NCBI GenBank assembly: GCA_039707655.1
Contig: CM077665.1
Coordinates: 306,218,486-306,282,485 of the forward strand
Length of the DNA stretch: 64,000 nucleotides
DNA from: Elymus sibiricus
Taxonomy: Eukaryota > Streptophyta > Magnoliopsida > Poales > Poaceae
Direction: 5' to 3'
The position numbers and the translations under genes are program-made. Below, piece by piece: positions 21,474-34,769 of this stretch; the first letter of the stretch is position 1, and each line of letters starts with the position of its first letter. The notes beneath the pieces were generated by a model. The model saw only the letters and a list, made by a program, of their open reading frames with translations. It ran no database searches and had not been told where the DNA came from.

Positions 21474-24400
21474 TGTAACGCCCAAGATGCGATCCTATCC
21501 TCATTTTGGCTCGAGGGCCTCGACATGGATAGAAGCGCATCTCGTCGTTTTGCAAGAATTGATATCATTACAAGTACATGTAAAGAAGAGATGAGTATAT
21601 GGAATTGGCTTACACTCGCCACGAGCAAATACAAGATCACATCAATACAACATCATATACAATCATCATACATAAGAGCAGAGTCCGACTACGGACGAAA
21701 TCAAACGATAAAATGACATCCACCCTTGCTATCCCAGGCTGCCGGCCTGGAACCCATCCTATGATGGATGAAGAAGAAGAACTCCAAATCAAACAAGCAT
21801 AGCGCTCATGTCAAAGCATCGCATTACATGTACCTGCAACTGTTGTTGTAGTAATCTGTGAGCCACAGGGACTCAGCAATCTCATTTCCAAGGGTATCAA
21901 GACTAGCAAAGCTTAGTGGGTGAGGTATGGTTAAGTGGTGAGGCTGCAGCAAGCACTAAGCATTTATTTGGGTGGCTAACTTACGAGTACAAGAATAAGG
22001 GGGGATGATCGTCGAATAAACGGACGTGAACAGGTAATGATCACTAAGTGATCCTGAACACCTAGTTACGTCAAACATAACCCCACCGTGTTCTCTTTCG
22101 GAGCAGGCCTCATGAGAAGAGACGGTCATGGTTACACACACGGTTGGTGTATTTTATTAGAGTTTACTTTAAGTTTTCTATGACCGGATGTTAAACAAAT
22201 TTCCAAGTTGCCACATAACCGCGGGCACGGCTTCTCGAAAAGATTTAACCCTGTAGGGGTGCTCCAACTCATCCATCACAAACTAACCACAAGCTGCGTT
22301 GGAATTCCTCAACCGCAGGATAACCTGTAGTATTTGCGGAATCCCGATGGAAAATATCAACTTCGAGATAGCCCGAAGTGTCCCTGAAATCCCGCGCACA
22401 AGACGTTCGAGAAAGGTAAAACAAATCCAGCAAGGCCGCCCGACGTGCCGACAATCCCGATAGGAGCCGCGTATCTCGTTCTCAGGGCACAAACGGATGG
22501 GTCACGCTACGAGTCAAACCAAACCCCGAAATTCCCCGCGGTGGCCCCGCAGTCTGCCCGTTTGGGATCAGCACCATCAGCACTGCCCCCCCTGTATTAT
22601 GTTGAATTAATCCACGGGTTCATGACGCCCTATGCATTACTAATGGTGTTCAATATTATTATGTTGAGCAAATGTAGTACCAATGTTGGGCCTTGCCAGA
22701 TGAGTTTTATCCCAAAACGAAAATCAAGGGGGTCCCCATAACAACCCCGAGCATGTTAGGAGCGCTCAATATGGAACATAACACCGGTACACAAGTAACT
22801 AGGGCGGCAAAAGTGGAACAAAACACCGAGCAAAAGGCCAAGCCTTCCACCTTTTACCAAGTATATATGTGCATTAAATTAACTAGCAATAATATTGTGA
22901 TATCTCAAAAGGTCCATGTTGGCACATGGAAACAACTTGCACCTGCAACTAGCAACGCTATAAGAAGGGCTGAGCAAGCGGTAACATAGCCAAACAATGT
23001 TTTGCTGGGATGTGGAGGGGTTAGAGGCTTATCATGGCATTTTGGGAGGCTTGACACACAAGTGGTAGGTAGCGAGACATATCGATAGAAACGAGACAAC
23101 TAGCATGCCAATGATAGTAGTGGTATCCAGGGAAATGATCATCTTGCCTGAGATCCCGCTTGGAAGAAGAACGAATCCTTGAAGAAGATGATCCAACGTA
23201 GTCGAACGAATCCTCACACTCCGAACGGTTTCGGAACTCTATCGAGGAGAAGCAATCCGGAAACAAACAAATGACACGGTAAACACCACAACATATTCAT
23301 GACATGATGTGCAAGCAATGATGATGCATGTCAAGTTTAAATATGCAAGGCATGGCATGGCAAGATGCAACAGTCAAACACTACACATTAAGTGAAGCTC
23401 AATATGCAACGAGTTGTATATTGACGAAACTCCACATTCAAATTATTTAGTTCACTCTTGTTTAGGTACTCATCAAAATTAAATGTTGTTTAACATGGCA
23501 AGAAGTGAAGCATACACAACTACACCATCTAGGCATTTTAAATGAGGCCGGAAGCAACATGTAGCATTTCCGAAACGACCTCATATGCATATTATGAATT
23601 TGGTCCAGATATGTCCTAAGCATATTTTATATGTGTTAAACAGCAAAATCAAGTGTGCCATGAGATTCTACACATTTTCTAGTCAAGTTACATGTGTGGA
23701 TCATTTTAATCGAAGCTACGGTTATTTAGTTATGAGGCAAACCGTTTAGCATGACATAGACGCAAAGTAATGCAAACAGCAAGTTTAAATACCTTTAACA
23801 TGTATGAAAGTTAGAAATTTTTAAACTACACAAAATTCTACACATTTTACATATCTAAATTTTAACATATAATGCACGGTTATTATAGATATTAATGCAT
23901 GAACTAGAGAGACTTTTTATTAAACAACAAATCCCAAGATATTTGGACAAAATCGTAGAGCAAAAAGAAAACTACTCAGCCGGCCGAATTTGCAGCACAC
24001 TACAGCGGCCCATGAGTGAGAATGACCAGCGTGGTGTCATGCCATAGCAACAATAAAAACATTGACAAAAATGAGGCTGCTGGGACTTGAACCCAGGACC
24101 TCGCGTAGATGAACGAGCAAGACGACCAGCTGGGCTGCAGTGCCTTTGAGCTAAACAACTAGTCTGATATATTGTGAAGTGGTTGCGCGACGGGTCTGAA
24201 ACTACAGGAAACAAATGGCGAACAAATGAAAGGCAAAACAAAAAAGGGCGTGTCTGGGATTCGAACCCCAGACCCCTTGGAAGGGCATCTCCCTCGGTTG
24301 CCAGTCGGACTACGAGTGCGGTTCTGCTTATGATGGAACTTCTACTACACAAGGTATGACGGGGCCTGGCCTGGCTCCGGCGAGGAGGCGAGGAGGTCGC

Positions 24401-25354
24401 CGACGGCGAGGAGGTCCGGCAGGGGAGGCGCTGGAGGGAGTCCGTCGGACGTGGCGTCCGTGCAGCCAACGGCGGCTTGCTCGGGCGTTGGCTTCTACGG
24501 GCGCGCGGACGCGGGAAGTTGCGGAGGGACGGACGCGTCCAGAGGACAGAGGAGGTTGATTCGTGGTCGGCAGGATGGATGGATCTGGTTGGCTGGTTGA
24601 CGAACCCGAGGTGGGAGGCGACCAGGTGTGGGTGGCGGCGGCGATTGGACAAGAGGGAGGATTTTTAGGGATTAGGTCTAGGTCTAGGTGGTCTATATAT
24701 ATATGTGAAACGGACTGGGTTTGGACCCTCCGATTTAGATCGGACGGTCGAGAAAAAATAGGTTAGGGTGTTCGATTGAAAAACCGATGATGGTTTGGGG
24801 TATTTCAGGGTTGATCCGGACCCAACAGTCATGACCGTATGTTTTGGGTTTGGGGAAGCTATCGGGCGCGCGCGAGGGGTCCGTGCACTGTGCAGAGGGG
24901 CTGGGCGGAGATGAGAGGGAAAAAGGGTAGCACGGCAACAAGTTGTGAAAAATGAAAACGCCTATGAATTATCCGGCTATAGTGCCACTATAAGTTTAAC
25001 GGTTCGGGTATCAAACGGACTCCGGTTGCGACAAAATTTGGCACGCGGTCTACCTACACTATATCAAGACCGCACGCCAACTTTCGACCCATTCAGAGAA
25101 TATTTTATACACACTTTTGAAAACAATATTTTGACGATGCCGCGGCGTGTGCGTGAGCTATTGGTCTCGAAACTGTTAACAGGGAGAACTGGCAACTACT
25201 AACGGATGCAAGTTTGAAAAATGACGGCAACGGATTGCTGATGCAATGCGGATGATGCGAATGATGCGATGATGAATGCGACAACCAAACGAATCACACG
25301 ATGACAAGGGAATAAAACAGGAATCTTCTGGAGCGTCGGTCTCGGGCTGTTACA
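21474..25354 (-). repeat. 3' LTR of the Sukkula-like element (left copy)
   Basis: 3881 bp, beginning TGTAACGCCC and ending GGGCTGTTACA in plus-strand reading. It lacks about 715 bp that the right copy has at about 31627-32345. In about 400 bp compared by eye the two copies differ at about 20 sites. Two tRNA-like segments lie at about 24072-24320. The long GC-rich frames at 23972-24668 are not genes. Confidence 0.9.
24072..24325 (-). other. Two tRNA-like segments with pol III-type boxes in the left LTR
   Basis: On the minus strand, TAGCTCAAAGG (24143-24153) fits an A box, and about 60 bases downstream GGTTCAAGTCC fits a B box. A second segment at about 24249-24320 has GGTTCGAATCC followed by CCAGACACGCCC and a T6 run, with a weaker A box (TAGTCCGACTGG). 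No cloverleaf acceptor stem can be drawn, so these are tRNA-derived relics rather than genes. The same pair is in the right LTR. Confidence 0.45.
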
Positions 25355-28300
25355 ACTCTCCTCCACTTACAAGAGATCTCGACCCGAGATCTTAGAATGA
25401 AAGGGGAAGAGAAAGAGAAGAGGTAGAACTTAGTTGCTTCTTTGACAAACGAATGAAGCCAACAAAACTTTGAGGTTTCAATGAGATGATGAATGACATG
25501 AGGAACAAGCAAGAATTAACAAGAAATTTGGGCAGCACTTCGGTAGGATAGGGAGGCAAAACTTGATAAGATAGAAAGAAGTTGAAAAGAGGGCACAACA
25601 CACCGGTTAAAGGACAAGCAAAGAAAGACTATGATCTTGACAAAACGAGATGATAGATTGAAGAGAGCAACATCACAACGCCTCCAGAACAAAAGAATGG
25701 AAGCTAGGTCGTTGAATAGAGACGAAAATGACAACTTATACCATAATTGAATTGAAAACCATCCTTAGAAAGATGGATTGAATGGAGTTGTTGTAAAACC
25801 AACAACGAAAAAGCTTGTTGTGGGCTTATGGAAAACATCTCAAAATTACGAGGTGACAACCGGCCACTAACGGAAACAATGATTGCTTGGGAGCAACAAG
25901 ATATGCAAAACTTCTTACACCAAGAGGATATATTGAGAAGTTGGATTATTGACAAGCACCATGATAGCAACAGTCCTTAGGAAAAGCTTTAGGTGAAATC
26001 TAATCCAAGATAACTCCAAGGAAGACAAATGGGTTTACATAGCTCATTCTTGACAATTCCTTCAAGACTCCTCATGAACCAAGAATGATATAACACCATC
26101 TCAAAAGATAAGGGAGAAAGAATTGCACTTGAATTGCAAGACAAAGAATACTTGAGCTCCTCCAACAAGAATCTTGAAGAACACTTCGAGAAAGAATTAC
26201 ATCCTTAACAAACCACCATGAAGAACTATGGGGACGAACTCCGGAATGAAAAGGATGATAGAAAAGAATTGAAGGTTGCAAAAAGAACAAGATTGAGGCC
26301 TTGCAATGATTTAGATGGGACTTCGCGATGAGATACTTGCGAAAAACTTGGAACTCCGGATTGAAAAGATGAACAACTTAGAATCGGGAATTTGATATCA
26401 TGAACAACTCCGGTAGAAGGATTGAAATCACATTGATGAAACAAGAATAAGAATTATGTCTGCTTATCCTTCATCAAGTTTAATTGATGACAAGCAACGG
26501 ATTTGGCATACCAATTATTCTTCTTGAAGAGATTAAAGAGAGAGATAGAGCATAAACTTGAAGCAATCTTCAACGAAACACCGGTGAGAATTTGAAACGC
26601 ATGAGGATACCATGAATGAATGAAGATACATGAGAATGAAGAGATCATGATCCGCCTAGCAGAAAACTTGAACGAAGCACCGGAATAATTGGGATACGAA
26701 CGAAGAGACATCAATTGAGAAGAATTGAGAATGAAGGCTGAAAGATGAGAACGAAGATTTCTTCTGAAATGGTGGCCTTCGGAGGATCTAGAAATGAAAA
26801 CAACACTGAAATGCTCCGGATAGACATGGAAGGAATTACTCATGATCAAAATAATTCAAGATGATAGCATCAACCTTGAACCATGAATCTTCGGAAGAAC
26901 GGATAAAGATTTAAGAGAAACTCTTCTTGGGTCTTCAACACCGAGGATGATGATGAGAAACAACATCATGAATTACTAAGACACTCTGGAATAATGAACA
27001 AAGATAGGTTGAGCCAACGATGAAAATAATTCAAAGTGATCTTGGACAAGGAACATGACTGAAGAAAATCATTCTTACATCATATTGAAAAGAACTTGAG
27101 GACATCTCTATAAAAGATTAGAAGAGCCAGGTAAGATCCTGGGGAAAACCTGTGGGTTATGGGCCCACTCAAAGAAAACACCATTGAAACGATTGCTTTG
27201 AAAAGAGAGATTGCACCGGTACTAATGAATCTTTGATGAGGTGAGAACCTTGAAATAATTTACGAGGATATGAATGGAAATGAAAGTCTTCTGAGATATC
27301 TTGCTACTCCATATAGATTAGAGAGATGAATAAACAAGAGAGATTTAGATAAGAATTTCAAACACGGAAAAACATTTGACAGATTAAAGGATATGATGAG
27401 CACCGAGAGATTGGATTGAATCCACCGGAGAAGAACGAGAACAAAGAATGATGAACTTGAAACTCTTGAGAATCTTCACAAGGAATCGCCGGATACAATA
27501 TGGAAGAAAAGATAGTGGAAGCATCACATGAATAGAAAGGCACTTGGATGAGAATTTAATCGAGGAAGAAAAAGGGTGGGAGGGTTGGCAAAAGAAGAAG
27601 ACAACTTAGACGGATGAAAAGAACTCCGGGATGAAATAAGAGGATAGATCTTGCGAATATTGGAAAAGATTGAATTCACTTGGAGAGAAGCACTCCGGAT
27701 GGAAAGGAATTGACATGACAGTTTGATTGAGCAAAAGGATTAGCATTCCCATAGAATTATGAGAACACTGCTTAGAAAAGATATGAAATCAACGTTTGAC
27801 ATCGAAGCAACTCGAATTACTATATTCCAACAAAACAAAGGATGAGGCTTCTGAAACAAGCCGGAAACAAACTCATGACAGAGATTTCGTCCGATATTTT
27901 CATGGTAAGGCTCGCACGAGCTCGATCGTACATCGAATTGTCATATTGAAATGACGCTCGAATATGCTCCCTAGGCGTAGCGAACTACAAGGCTTGACGA
28001 AGCATACCGAGACTGTCCTCTGTACAAAAAGACCGTGAACAAACGAACCACTAGATATCGAACCCCAACCTCACATCATGCATCTGCTGGAAGATAATCC
28101 TAGGTAACTACTTGAATTCCCACCTAAGAACTTCCAAAATCTTTGGTTATGCAATCAGGTCCATGGATACATGGAGTAAAATCCATCACTCAACCCCTAG
28201 CAGTAATACTACTCTCCAATGTATCACATCTGTCAACACACAACCAGAGGTCTCAGAAATTCATCTACCTCAGAACCTCGTAATCACAACAATACTAAAC

Positions 28301-28726
28301 ATGGCAGTACATGTGATCCCGCTTCCTAATACTGGGTGCCGCCACACTCTTCGCACCACGAATAGTATTGAAGCAATTTCGAACATCCGCCTCCTGAGAT
28401 ACTAAGGAAACTGAACGATAGCGATGTGTCAAGAACCCCTTGGAGCTCAACTCCCCGGGTCCAATCCATACGTATGAGAGGTACCAAGAACAGAGTTCCG
28501 GTCACATCGACATCATAGGGGTTCCAAAATTCCCGCGTGATCCTAAAAAAACTTTGAGTGAGAAGAGGGGTAGAATTAAAATTCCTACGTCAGGATTCCT
28601 CACCAGAGCATAGAAGAGGAGTAAAAAGAATCCTACTCTCTGATATATAACTAGACACAAAATAATTTTTTTACTAGACTCGACTCGGCCAAGTTCGATC
28701 AATCAAGGGGCTCCTAGGTCGGTATT
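25355..28726 (-). other. Internal domain of the Sukkula-like element, non-coding
   Basis: 3.4 kb, strongly purine-rich on the plus strand (GAAGAA, GGAATGAA words) and pyrimidine-rich on the element strand. No long frame or retroviral motif is present. LARD interiors are reported to be conserved but non-coding, possibly as structured RNA. The minus-strand tract GTGGAGGAGAGT at 25355-25366, against the left LTR, is the likely polypurine tract. Confidence 0.75.
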
Positions 28727-28740
28727 GGTTCTGATACCAA
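28727..28740 (-). other. Primer binding site, initiator-Met type
   Basis: Minus-strand TTGGTATCAGAACC, two bases inside the 5' LTR. TGGTATCAGAGC-type sites pair with initiator tRNA-Met. Confidence 0.85.
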
Positions 28741-28742
28741 CT

Positions 28743-31700
28743 TGTAACGACCAAGATGCGATCATATCCTCATTTTGGCTCGAGGGCCTCGACAGGGATA
28801 GAAGTGCATCTCGTCGTTTCGTAAGAATGGATATCATTACAAGTACATGTAAAGAAGTGATGAGTATATGGAATTGGCTTACACTCGCCACAAGCTAATT
28901 CAAGATCACATCAATACAACATCATATACAATCATCATACATAAGAGCAGGGTCCGACTACGAACGAAATCAAACGATAAAATGACATCCACCCTTGCTA
29001 TCCCAGGATGCCGGCCTGGAACCCATCCTATGATCGATGAAGAAGAAGAAGAACTCCAAATCAAACAAGCATCGCGCTCACGTCAAAGCATCGCATTACC
29101 TGTACCTGCAACTGTTGTTGTATTAATCTGTGAGCCACAAGGACTCAGCAATCTCATTTCCAAGGGTATCAAGACTAGCAAAGCTTAATGGGTGAGGTAT
29201 GGTTAAGTGGTGAGGCTGCAGCAAGCACTAAGCATTTATTTGGGTGGCTAACTTATGAGTACAAGAATAAGGGGTGATGATCATCGAATAAACGGACATG
29301 AACTGGTAATGATCACTAAGTGATCCTGAACACCTACTTACGTCAAACATAACCCCATCGTGTTCTCTTTCGGAGTAGGCCTCACGAGAACAGATGGTCA
29401 TGGTTACGCACACGGTTGGTGTATTTTATTAGAGTTTACTTTAAGTTTTCTATGATCGGATGTTAAACAAATTTCCAAGTTGCCACATAACCGCGGGCAC
29501 GACTTCTTGAAAAGATTTAACCCTGCAGGGGTGCTCCAACTCATCCATCACAAACTAACCACAAGCTGCGTTGGAATTCCTCAACCGCGGGATAACCCAT
29601 AGTATTTGCGGAATCCCGATGGAAAATCTCAACCTCGAGATAGCCCGAAGTGTCCTCGAAATCCCGCGCACAAGACGTTTGAGAAAGGTAAAACAAATCC
29701 AGCAAGGCCGCCCGACGTGCCGACAATCCCGATAGGAGCTGTGTATCTCGTTCTCAGAGCACAATCGGATGGGTCACACTACGAGTCAAACCAAACCCTG
29801 AGTTTCCCCGCAGTGGCCCCGCACTCTGCCCGTTTGGGACCAACACCATCAACACTTCCCCTCTGTATTATGTTGAATTAATCCACGGGTTCATGACGCC
29901 CTATGCATTACTAACGGTGTTCAATATTATTATGTTGAGCAAATGTAGTACCAATGTTGGGCCTTGCCAGATGAGTTTTATCCCAAAACGAAAATCAAGG
30001 GGGTCCTCATAACAACCCCGAGCATGATAGGAGCGCTCAATATGGAACATAACACCGGTACACAAGTAACTAGGGCGGCAAAAGGGGAACAAAACACCGA
30101 GCAAAAGGCCAAGCCTTCCACCTTTTACCAAGTATATATGTGCATTAAATTAAATAGCAATAATATTGTGATATCTCAAAAGGTCCATGTTGGCACATGG
30201 AAACAACTTGCACCTGCAACTAGCAACGCTATAAGAAGGGCTGAGCAAGCGGTAACATAGCCAAACAATGTTTTGCTGGGATGTGGAGGGGTTAGAAGCT
30301 TATCATGGCATTTTGGGAGGCTTGACACACAAGTGGTAGGTAGCGAGACATATCGATAGAAATGAGACAACTAGCATGCCAATGATAGTTGTGGTATCCA
30401 GGGAAATGATCATCTTGCCTGAGATCCCGCTTGGAAGAAGAACGAATCATTGAAGAAGACCATCCAACGTAGTCGAACGAATCCTCACACTCCGAACGGT
30501 TTCGGAACTCTATCGAGGAGAAGCAATCCGGAAAGAAACAAATGACACGGTAAACACCACAACATATTCATGATATGATGCGCAAGCAGTGATGATGCAT
30601 GTCAAGTTTAAATATGCAAGGCATGGCATGGCAAGATGCAACAGCCAAACACTACACATTAAGTGAAGCTCAATATGCAACGAGTTGCATATTGACGAAA
30701 CTCCACATTCAAATTATTTAGTTCACTCTCGTTTAGGTACTCATCAATATTAAATGTTGTTTAACATGGCAAGAAGTGAAGCATACACAACTACACCATC
30801 TAGGCATTTTAAATGAGACCGGAAGCAACATGTAGCATCTCCGAAACGACCTCATATGCATATTATGAATTTTGTCCAGATATGTCCTAAGCATATTTTA
30901 TATTTTTTAAACAGCAAAATAAAGTGTGCCATGAGATTCTACACATTTTTTTAATCAAGTTACATGTGTGGATCATTTTAATCGGAGCTACGGTTATTTA
31001 GTTATGAGGCAAACCGTTTAGCATGACATAGACGCAAAGTAATGCGAACAGCAAGTTTAAATACCTTTAACATGTATGAAAGTTGGAAATTGTTAAACTA
31101 CACAAAATTCTACACATTTTACATATCTAAATTTTAACATATAATGCACGGTTATTATAGATATTAATGCATGAACTAGAGAGACTTTTTATTAAACAAC
31201 AAATCCCAAGATAATTGGACAAAATCGTAGAGCAAAAAGAAAACTACTCAGCGGGCCGAATTTGCAGCACACTACAGCGGCCCATGAGTGAGTATGACCA
31301 GCGTGGTGTCATGCCATAGCAACAATAAAAACATTGACAAAAATGAGGTTGCTGGGACTCGAACCCAGGACCTCGCGTAGATGAACGAGCAAGATGACCA
31401 GCTAGGTTGCAGTGCCTTTGAGCTAAACAACCAGTCTGATATGTTGTGAAGTGGTTGCGCGACGAGTCTGAAACTATAGGAAACAAATGGCGAACAAATG
31501 AAAGGCAAAACAAAAAAGGGCGTGTCTGGGATTCAAACCCCAGACCCCTTGGAAGGGCATCTCCCTCGGTTGCCAGTAGGACTACGGGCGCGGTTCTGCT
31601 TATAATGGAACTTCTACGACACAAGGAATTGATAGATGTGCTGGATCGCATGGGGTTAGGATTCTGGTAGTGGTATGTGGAGTGTTACCTTCTCCTGCAC

Positions 31701-33321
31701 TCGAGGTGCTCCCGCCGGTGACCATGGTGGGATGGTGACGGCGGCGATGACAGAGAGATGGAGAGGTGGTGGTGGTGCTTCCCGTGAGCACCGCGCTAAC
31801 CCTAGATCAGAAGGGAGTGTCAGTGGGGTTTGTGGCGGCGGCGAACTTCATTATCCGTGCCCCGGCCCCCTCCTCTATTATTATAGCGCGGGTCACAGGG
31901 GCCCACCAACCATAATGGGTTGGGCGCCCCCGATCAGGGCGCGTGGATCAGGGGTCCGGTGGGCCGTTGGGCCCACACGGGAGAGATCAACCTAACAGGA
32001 ATGACAGGGCTACGGAGGCTCACCTCGGCCCATCAGGCCGGTGACGGGCTGGGCACAGGACGCGGCGAGGGTCAGCGGGGCCAGGAACGGACGAGGGAGG
32101 TCGCCCCTAGCCGGATCTGGGCGGCGGCACCAGGCCCGACATGAGCTTGGCGGCGGGCTCAATGTTGACCGCCATGGTGCTCCCTGTGAGGCAGAGAAGA
32201 AGAGAGATGGCAGCGTGAGAGAGATAGAGGAAGAGAGGAGGGAGAAGGGCACGGGGTCGGCCTACCTTGGAGAAGATCGAGGCATGGGAGGCTCCACCGA
32301 TGATGCTGCTCGAGGACACGACGTCCATGGCCGCGGCAAGGAGAGAGAGGGACACGGGGCCTGGCCTGGCTCTGGCGGGGAGGCGAGGAGGTTGCCGACG
32401 GCGAGGAGGTCCGGCAGGGGAGGCGCTGGAGGGAGTCCGTCGGACGTGGCATCCGTGCAGCCAACGGCGGCTTGCTCGGGCGTTGGCTTCTACGGGCGCG
32501 CGGACGCAGGGAGTTGCGGAGGGACGGACGCGTCCAGAGGACAGAGGAGGTTGATTCCTGGTCGGCAGGATGGATGGATCTGGTTGGCTGGTTGACGAAC
32601 CCGAGGTGGGAGGCGACCAGGTGTGGGTGGCGGCGGCGATTGGACAAGAGGGAGGATTTTTAGGGATTAGGTCTAGGTCTAGGTTGTCTATATAGGTTTC
32701 GACCCTCCGATTTAGATCGGACGGTCGAGAAAAAATAGGTTAGGGTGTCCAATTGAAAAAGCAATGATGGTTTGGGGTATTTCAGGGTTGATCCGGACCC
32801 AACAGTCATGACCGTATGTTTTGGGTTCGGGGAAGCTACCGGGCGCGCGCGAGGGGTCCGTGCACTGTGCAGAGGGGCTAGGCGGAGATGAGAGGGAAAA
32901 AGTGCAGCCCGGCAACAAGTTGTGAAAAACGAAAACGCCTATGAATTATCCGGCTATAGTGCCGCTATAAGTTTAACGGTTCAGGTATCAAACGGACTCT
33001 GGTTGCGACAAATTTGGCAGGCGGTCTACCTACACTATATCAAGACCGCACGCCAACTTTCGACCCATTCAGAGAATATTTTATACGCACTTTTGAAAAC
33101 AATATTTTGACGATGCCGCGGCGCGTGTGTGTGGGGTTGGTCTCGAAACGGTCAACAGGGAGAACCGACAACTACTAATGGATGCAAGTTTGAAAAATGA
33201 CGGCAATGGATTGCCGATGCAATGCGAATGATGCGATGATGAATGCAACAACCAAACGAATCACACGATGACAAGGGAATAAAACAAGAATCTTCTGGAG
33301 CGTCGGTCTTGGGCTGTTACA
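28743..33321 (-). repeat. 5' LTR of the Sukkula-like element (right copy)
   Basis: 4579 bp, beginning TGTAACGACC and ending GGGCTGTTACA in plus-strand reading. It includes the GC-rich part 31627-32345 missing from the left copy. The tRNA-like pair is at about 31345-31600, with the A box at 31415-31425 and the B box at 31355-31365. GC-rich open frames at 31675-32663 lie on both strands and overlap heavily; I take them as composition effects. Confidence 0.9.
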
Positions 33322-33326
33322 ATTTA

Positions 33327-34434
33327 TTATTACTCAAAGCCAATTTTCTCGGCAAGCCGAATGCATCCCTCCTTTTCTTGAAAGATTTGCAGCCCAACAA
33401 GATGGAGAAAAACAAGTTTGCCTAGGTTGGGCATTCTTCAAAAAAAATGTTGGGCTAGCCATTTTCACAATGAAAAAACAGGTGGGCATGTTATTTGGTA
33501 TAAAATATTAGGCTGGGCTAGACGGTCCAAAGACCTCGCACAACCTAGTTCATGCCCTGCTACATTTCAACAACAAGAAAGCAATTGCACGAGCTGTTGG
33601 GTCCCTGCTGTCGGCCGCTCCTTGTGTAATTCTCTCATTTATTGATTACATTGACAATAGCATGGGGCCCTGATGTCACGAAACCGCTAGGAGGAAGCAT
33701 TTTTTGCTGATAATAAGGAGGCACTTGCTGCAATTCACGTACAATACCCGACACTCCCGCACCAAGTGTAAGGCGTTTCAACGAAAACTGCCGCCTTAGA
33801 CACAGACTCATTTTTTAAACGATTTCGATTTCAAACTTTTCATGAGTAATAGACATTATCAGAAGCCCCATGGAAAAGAAATTACCACTTTTTGAGTTGG
33901 TTCGCTGTTTTCGCGGCATGAATTGGTTTTCCGACAACTAAAAATGGCAAAACACTATGAGCATGCAAACGAGGTTAGAAAGGGATGAAAAATTGCATGG
34001 AGTCTTCATTGGACACATTTACGGTGTGGTAAAATTCTGAGATCGTTATGGCAAGAACTTGATGCATGTTGTGTACAAAACTGGACACTATCCCACAAAG
34101 TGTAAGGGGTTTCGAACAAAAATCGCTACGTTACATGCATAACTCATTTTAAATCATTTCGACTTCAAACTTTTTCCATGAGCAATAGACACTATTGGAA
34201 GCCCCGTGCTAAAATTTTACCACTTTTGTTCGCTATTTTCGCAGCATTAATTAATTTATTGGCAACTAAAAAGGGCAAAATACCTTGAGCGTGCAAACGG
34301 GGTCGGAAAGCGATGAAACTTTGCGTGGTGTCTTGGTGTAGTAAAAAATTGACATTTTTACCACAAGAACTTGATGCACCTAATGTACAAAGTGGATACC
34401 TTTTTGGAACTAACTTATTTGAGACGGGCGGTTG
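33327..34434 (+). mobile_element. Later part of the second CACTA-type element
   Basis: Follows the ATTTA duplication of the Sukkula-like element. No coding frame is convincing. Two diverged blocks of about 330 bases repeat: CATTTTTTAAACGATTTCGA with TTCAAACTTTTCATGAG at about 33810, and AAATCATTTCGACTTCAAAC at about 34150. Each is followed by an amber-like run of similar words (GCAAACGAGGTTAGAAAG, GCAAACGGGGTCGGAAAG). The true right boundary is not clear. Confidence 0.45.
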
Positions 34435-34769
34435 TGAGGCACGACAACTAACTTCTGGTTGTTTAGCTTTTTTTCCTCCAGGTTACAAAAATATATCTGT
34501 GGCAGGCATAATTCTCGCCCACCACTATTGACTGATAAACCAATGACGGGCAAGTTTTGACCGCCCGCCACTGGTAGTTTTCATCACGCGACCAATTTAC
34601 CAGAGTTTACCTATGGCGGGCAGTTATTTCCGGTCGCCATTGCTTTACATATTCGACTGGTGGGAATGAGTTGTTACCGCCACTGCTATTTTGGAAAACT
34701 AGCTGTGGTGAGTACCTGGTAGTGCCCGCCACTCATTTGAGGCCACCTCTAAGCCTTTTCCCGGTAGTG
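34435..34769 (+). mobile_element. Right terminus of a third CACTA family
   Basis: Ends CTTTTCCCGGTAGTG, i.e. CACTACCGGGAAAAG in inverted reading. Subterminal repeats of the GTGGCGGGCA type occur at least five times in both orientations between 34500 and 34735. It is followed by GAT; no left terminus of the same family exists in the window, so it is a truncated end. Its inverted-repeat sequence differs from that at 3731. Confidence 0.65.

Larger units (their letters stand above)
21474..33321 (-). mobile_element. Sukkula-like LARD, complete
   Basis: Two very long LTRs (3.9 and 4.6 kb) enclose a 3.4-kb interior with no gag or pol motif, the plan of a large retrotransposon derivative (LARD). A perfect target duplication ATTTA stands at 21469-21473 and 33322-33326. 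The LTR end on the minus strand reads GCATCTTGGGCGTTACA and the LTR start TGTAACAGCCCGAGACCGAC. Both fit what I recall of the barley Sukkula LTR, which is the basis for the name. An initiator-Met-type primer site and a polypurine tract give minus orientation. Confidence 0.88.

Noticed and set aside
24072..24320. Functional tRNA genes
   Set aside because: B boxes are good but no 7-bp acceptor stem can be formed and the T arm of the second segment has an 8-base loop.
23972..24668. 226-codon minus-strand ORF and overlapping plus-strand ORFs as a gene
   Set aside because: They lie in a GC-rich part of an LTR, overlap on both strands, contain no domain, and the right LTR shares them only in part (32041-32663).
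3731..34769. Pairing the CACTA end at 3731 with the one ending at 34769 as one element
   Set aside because: The inverted ends share only CACTAC and a few later bases, subterminal repeats differ, and flanks CGT and GAT do not match.
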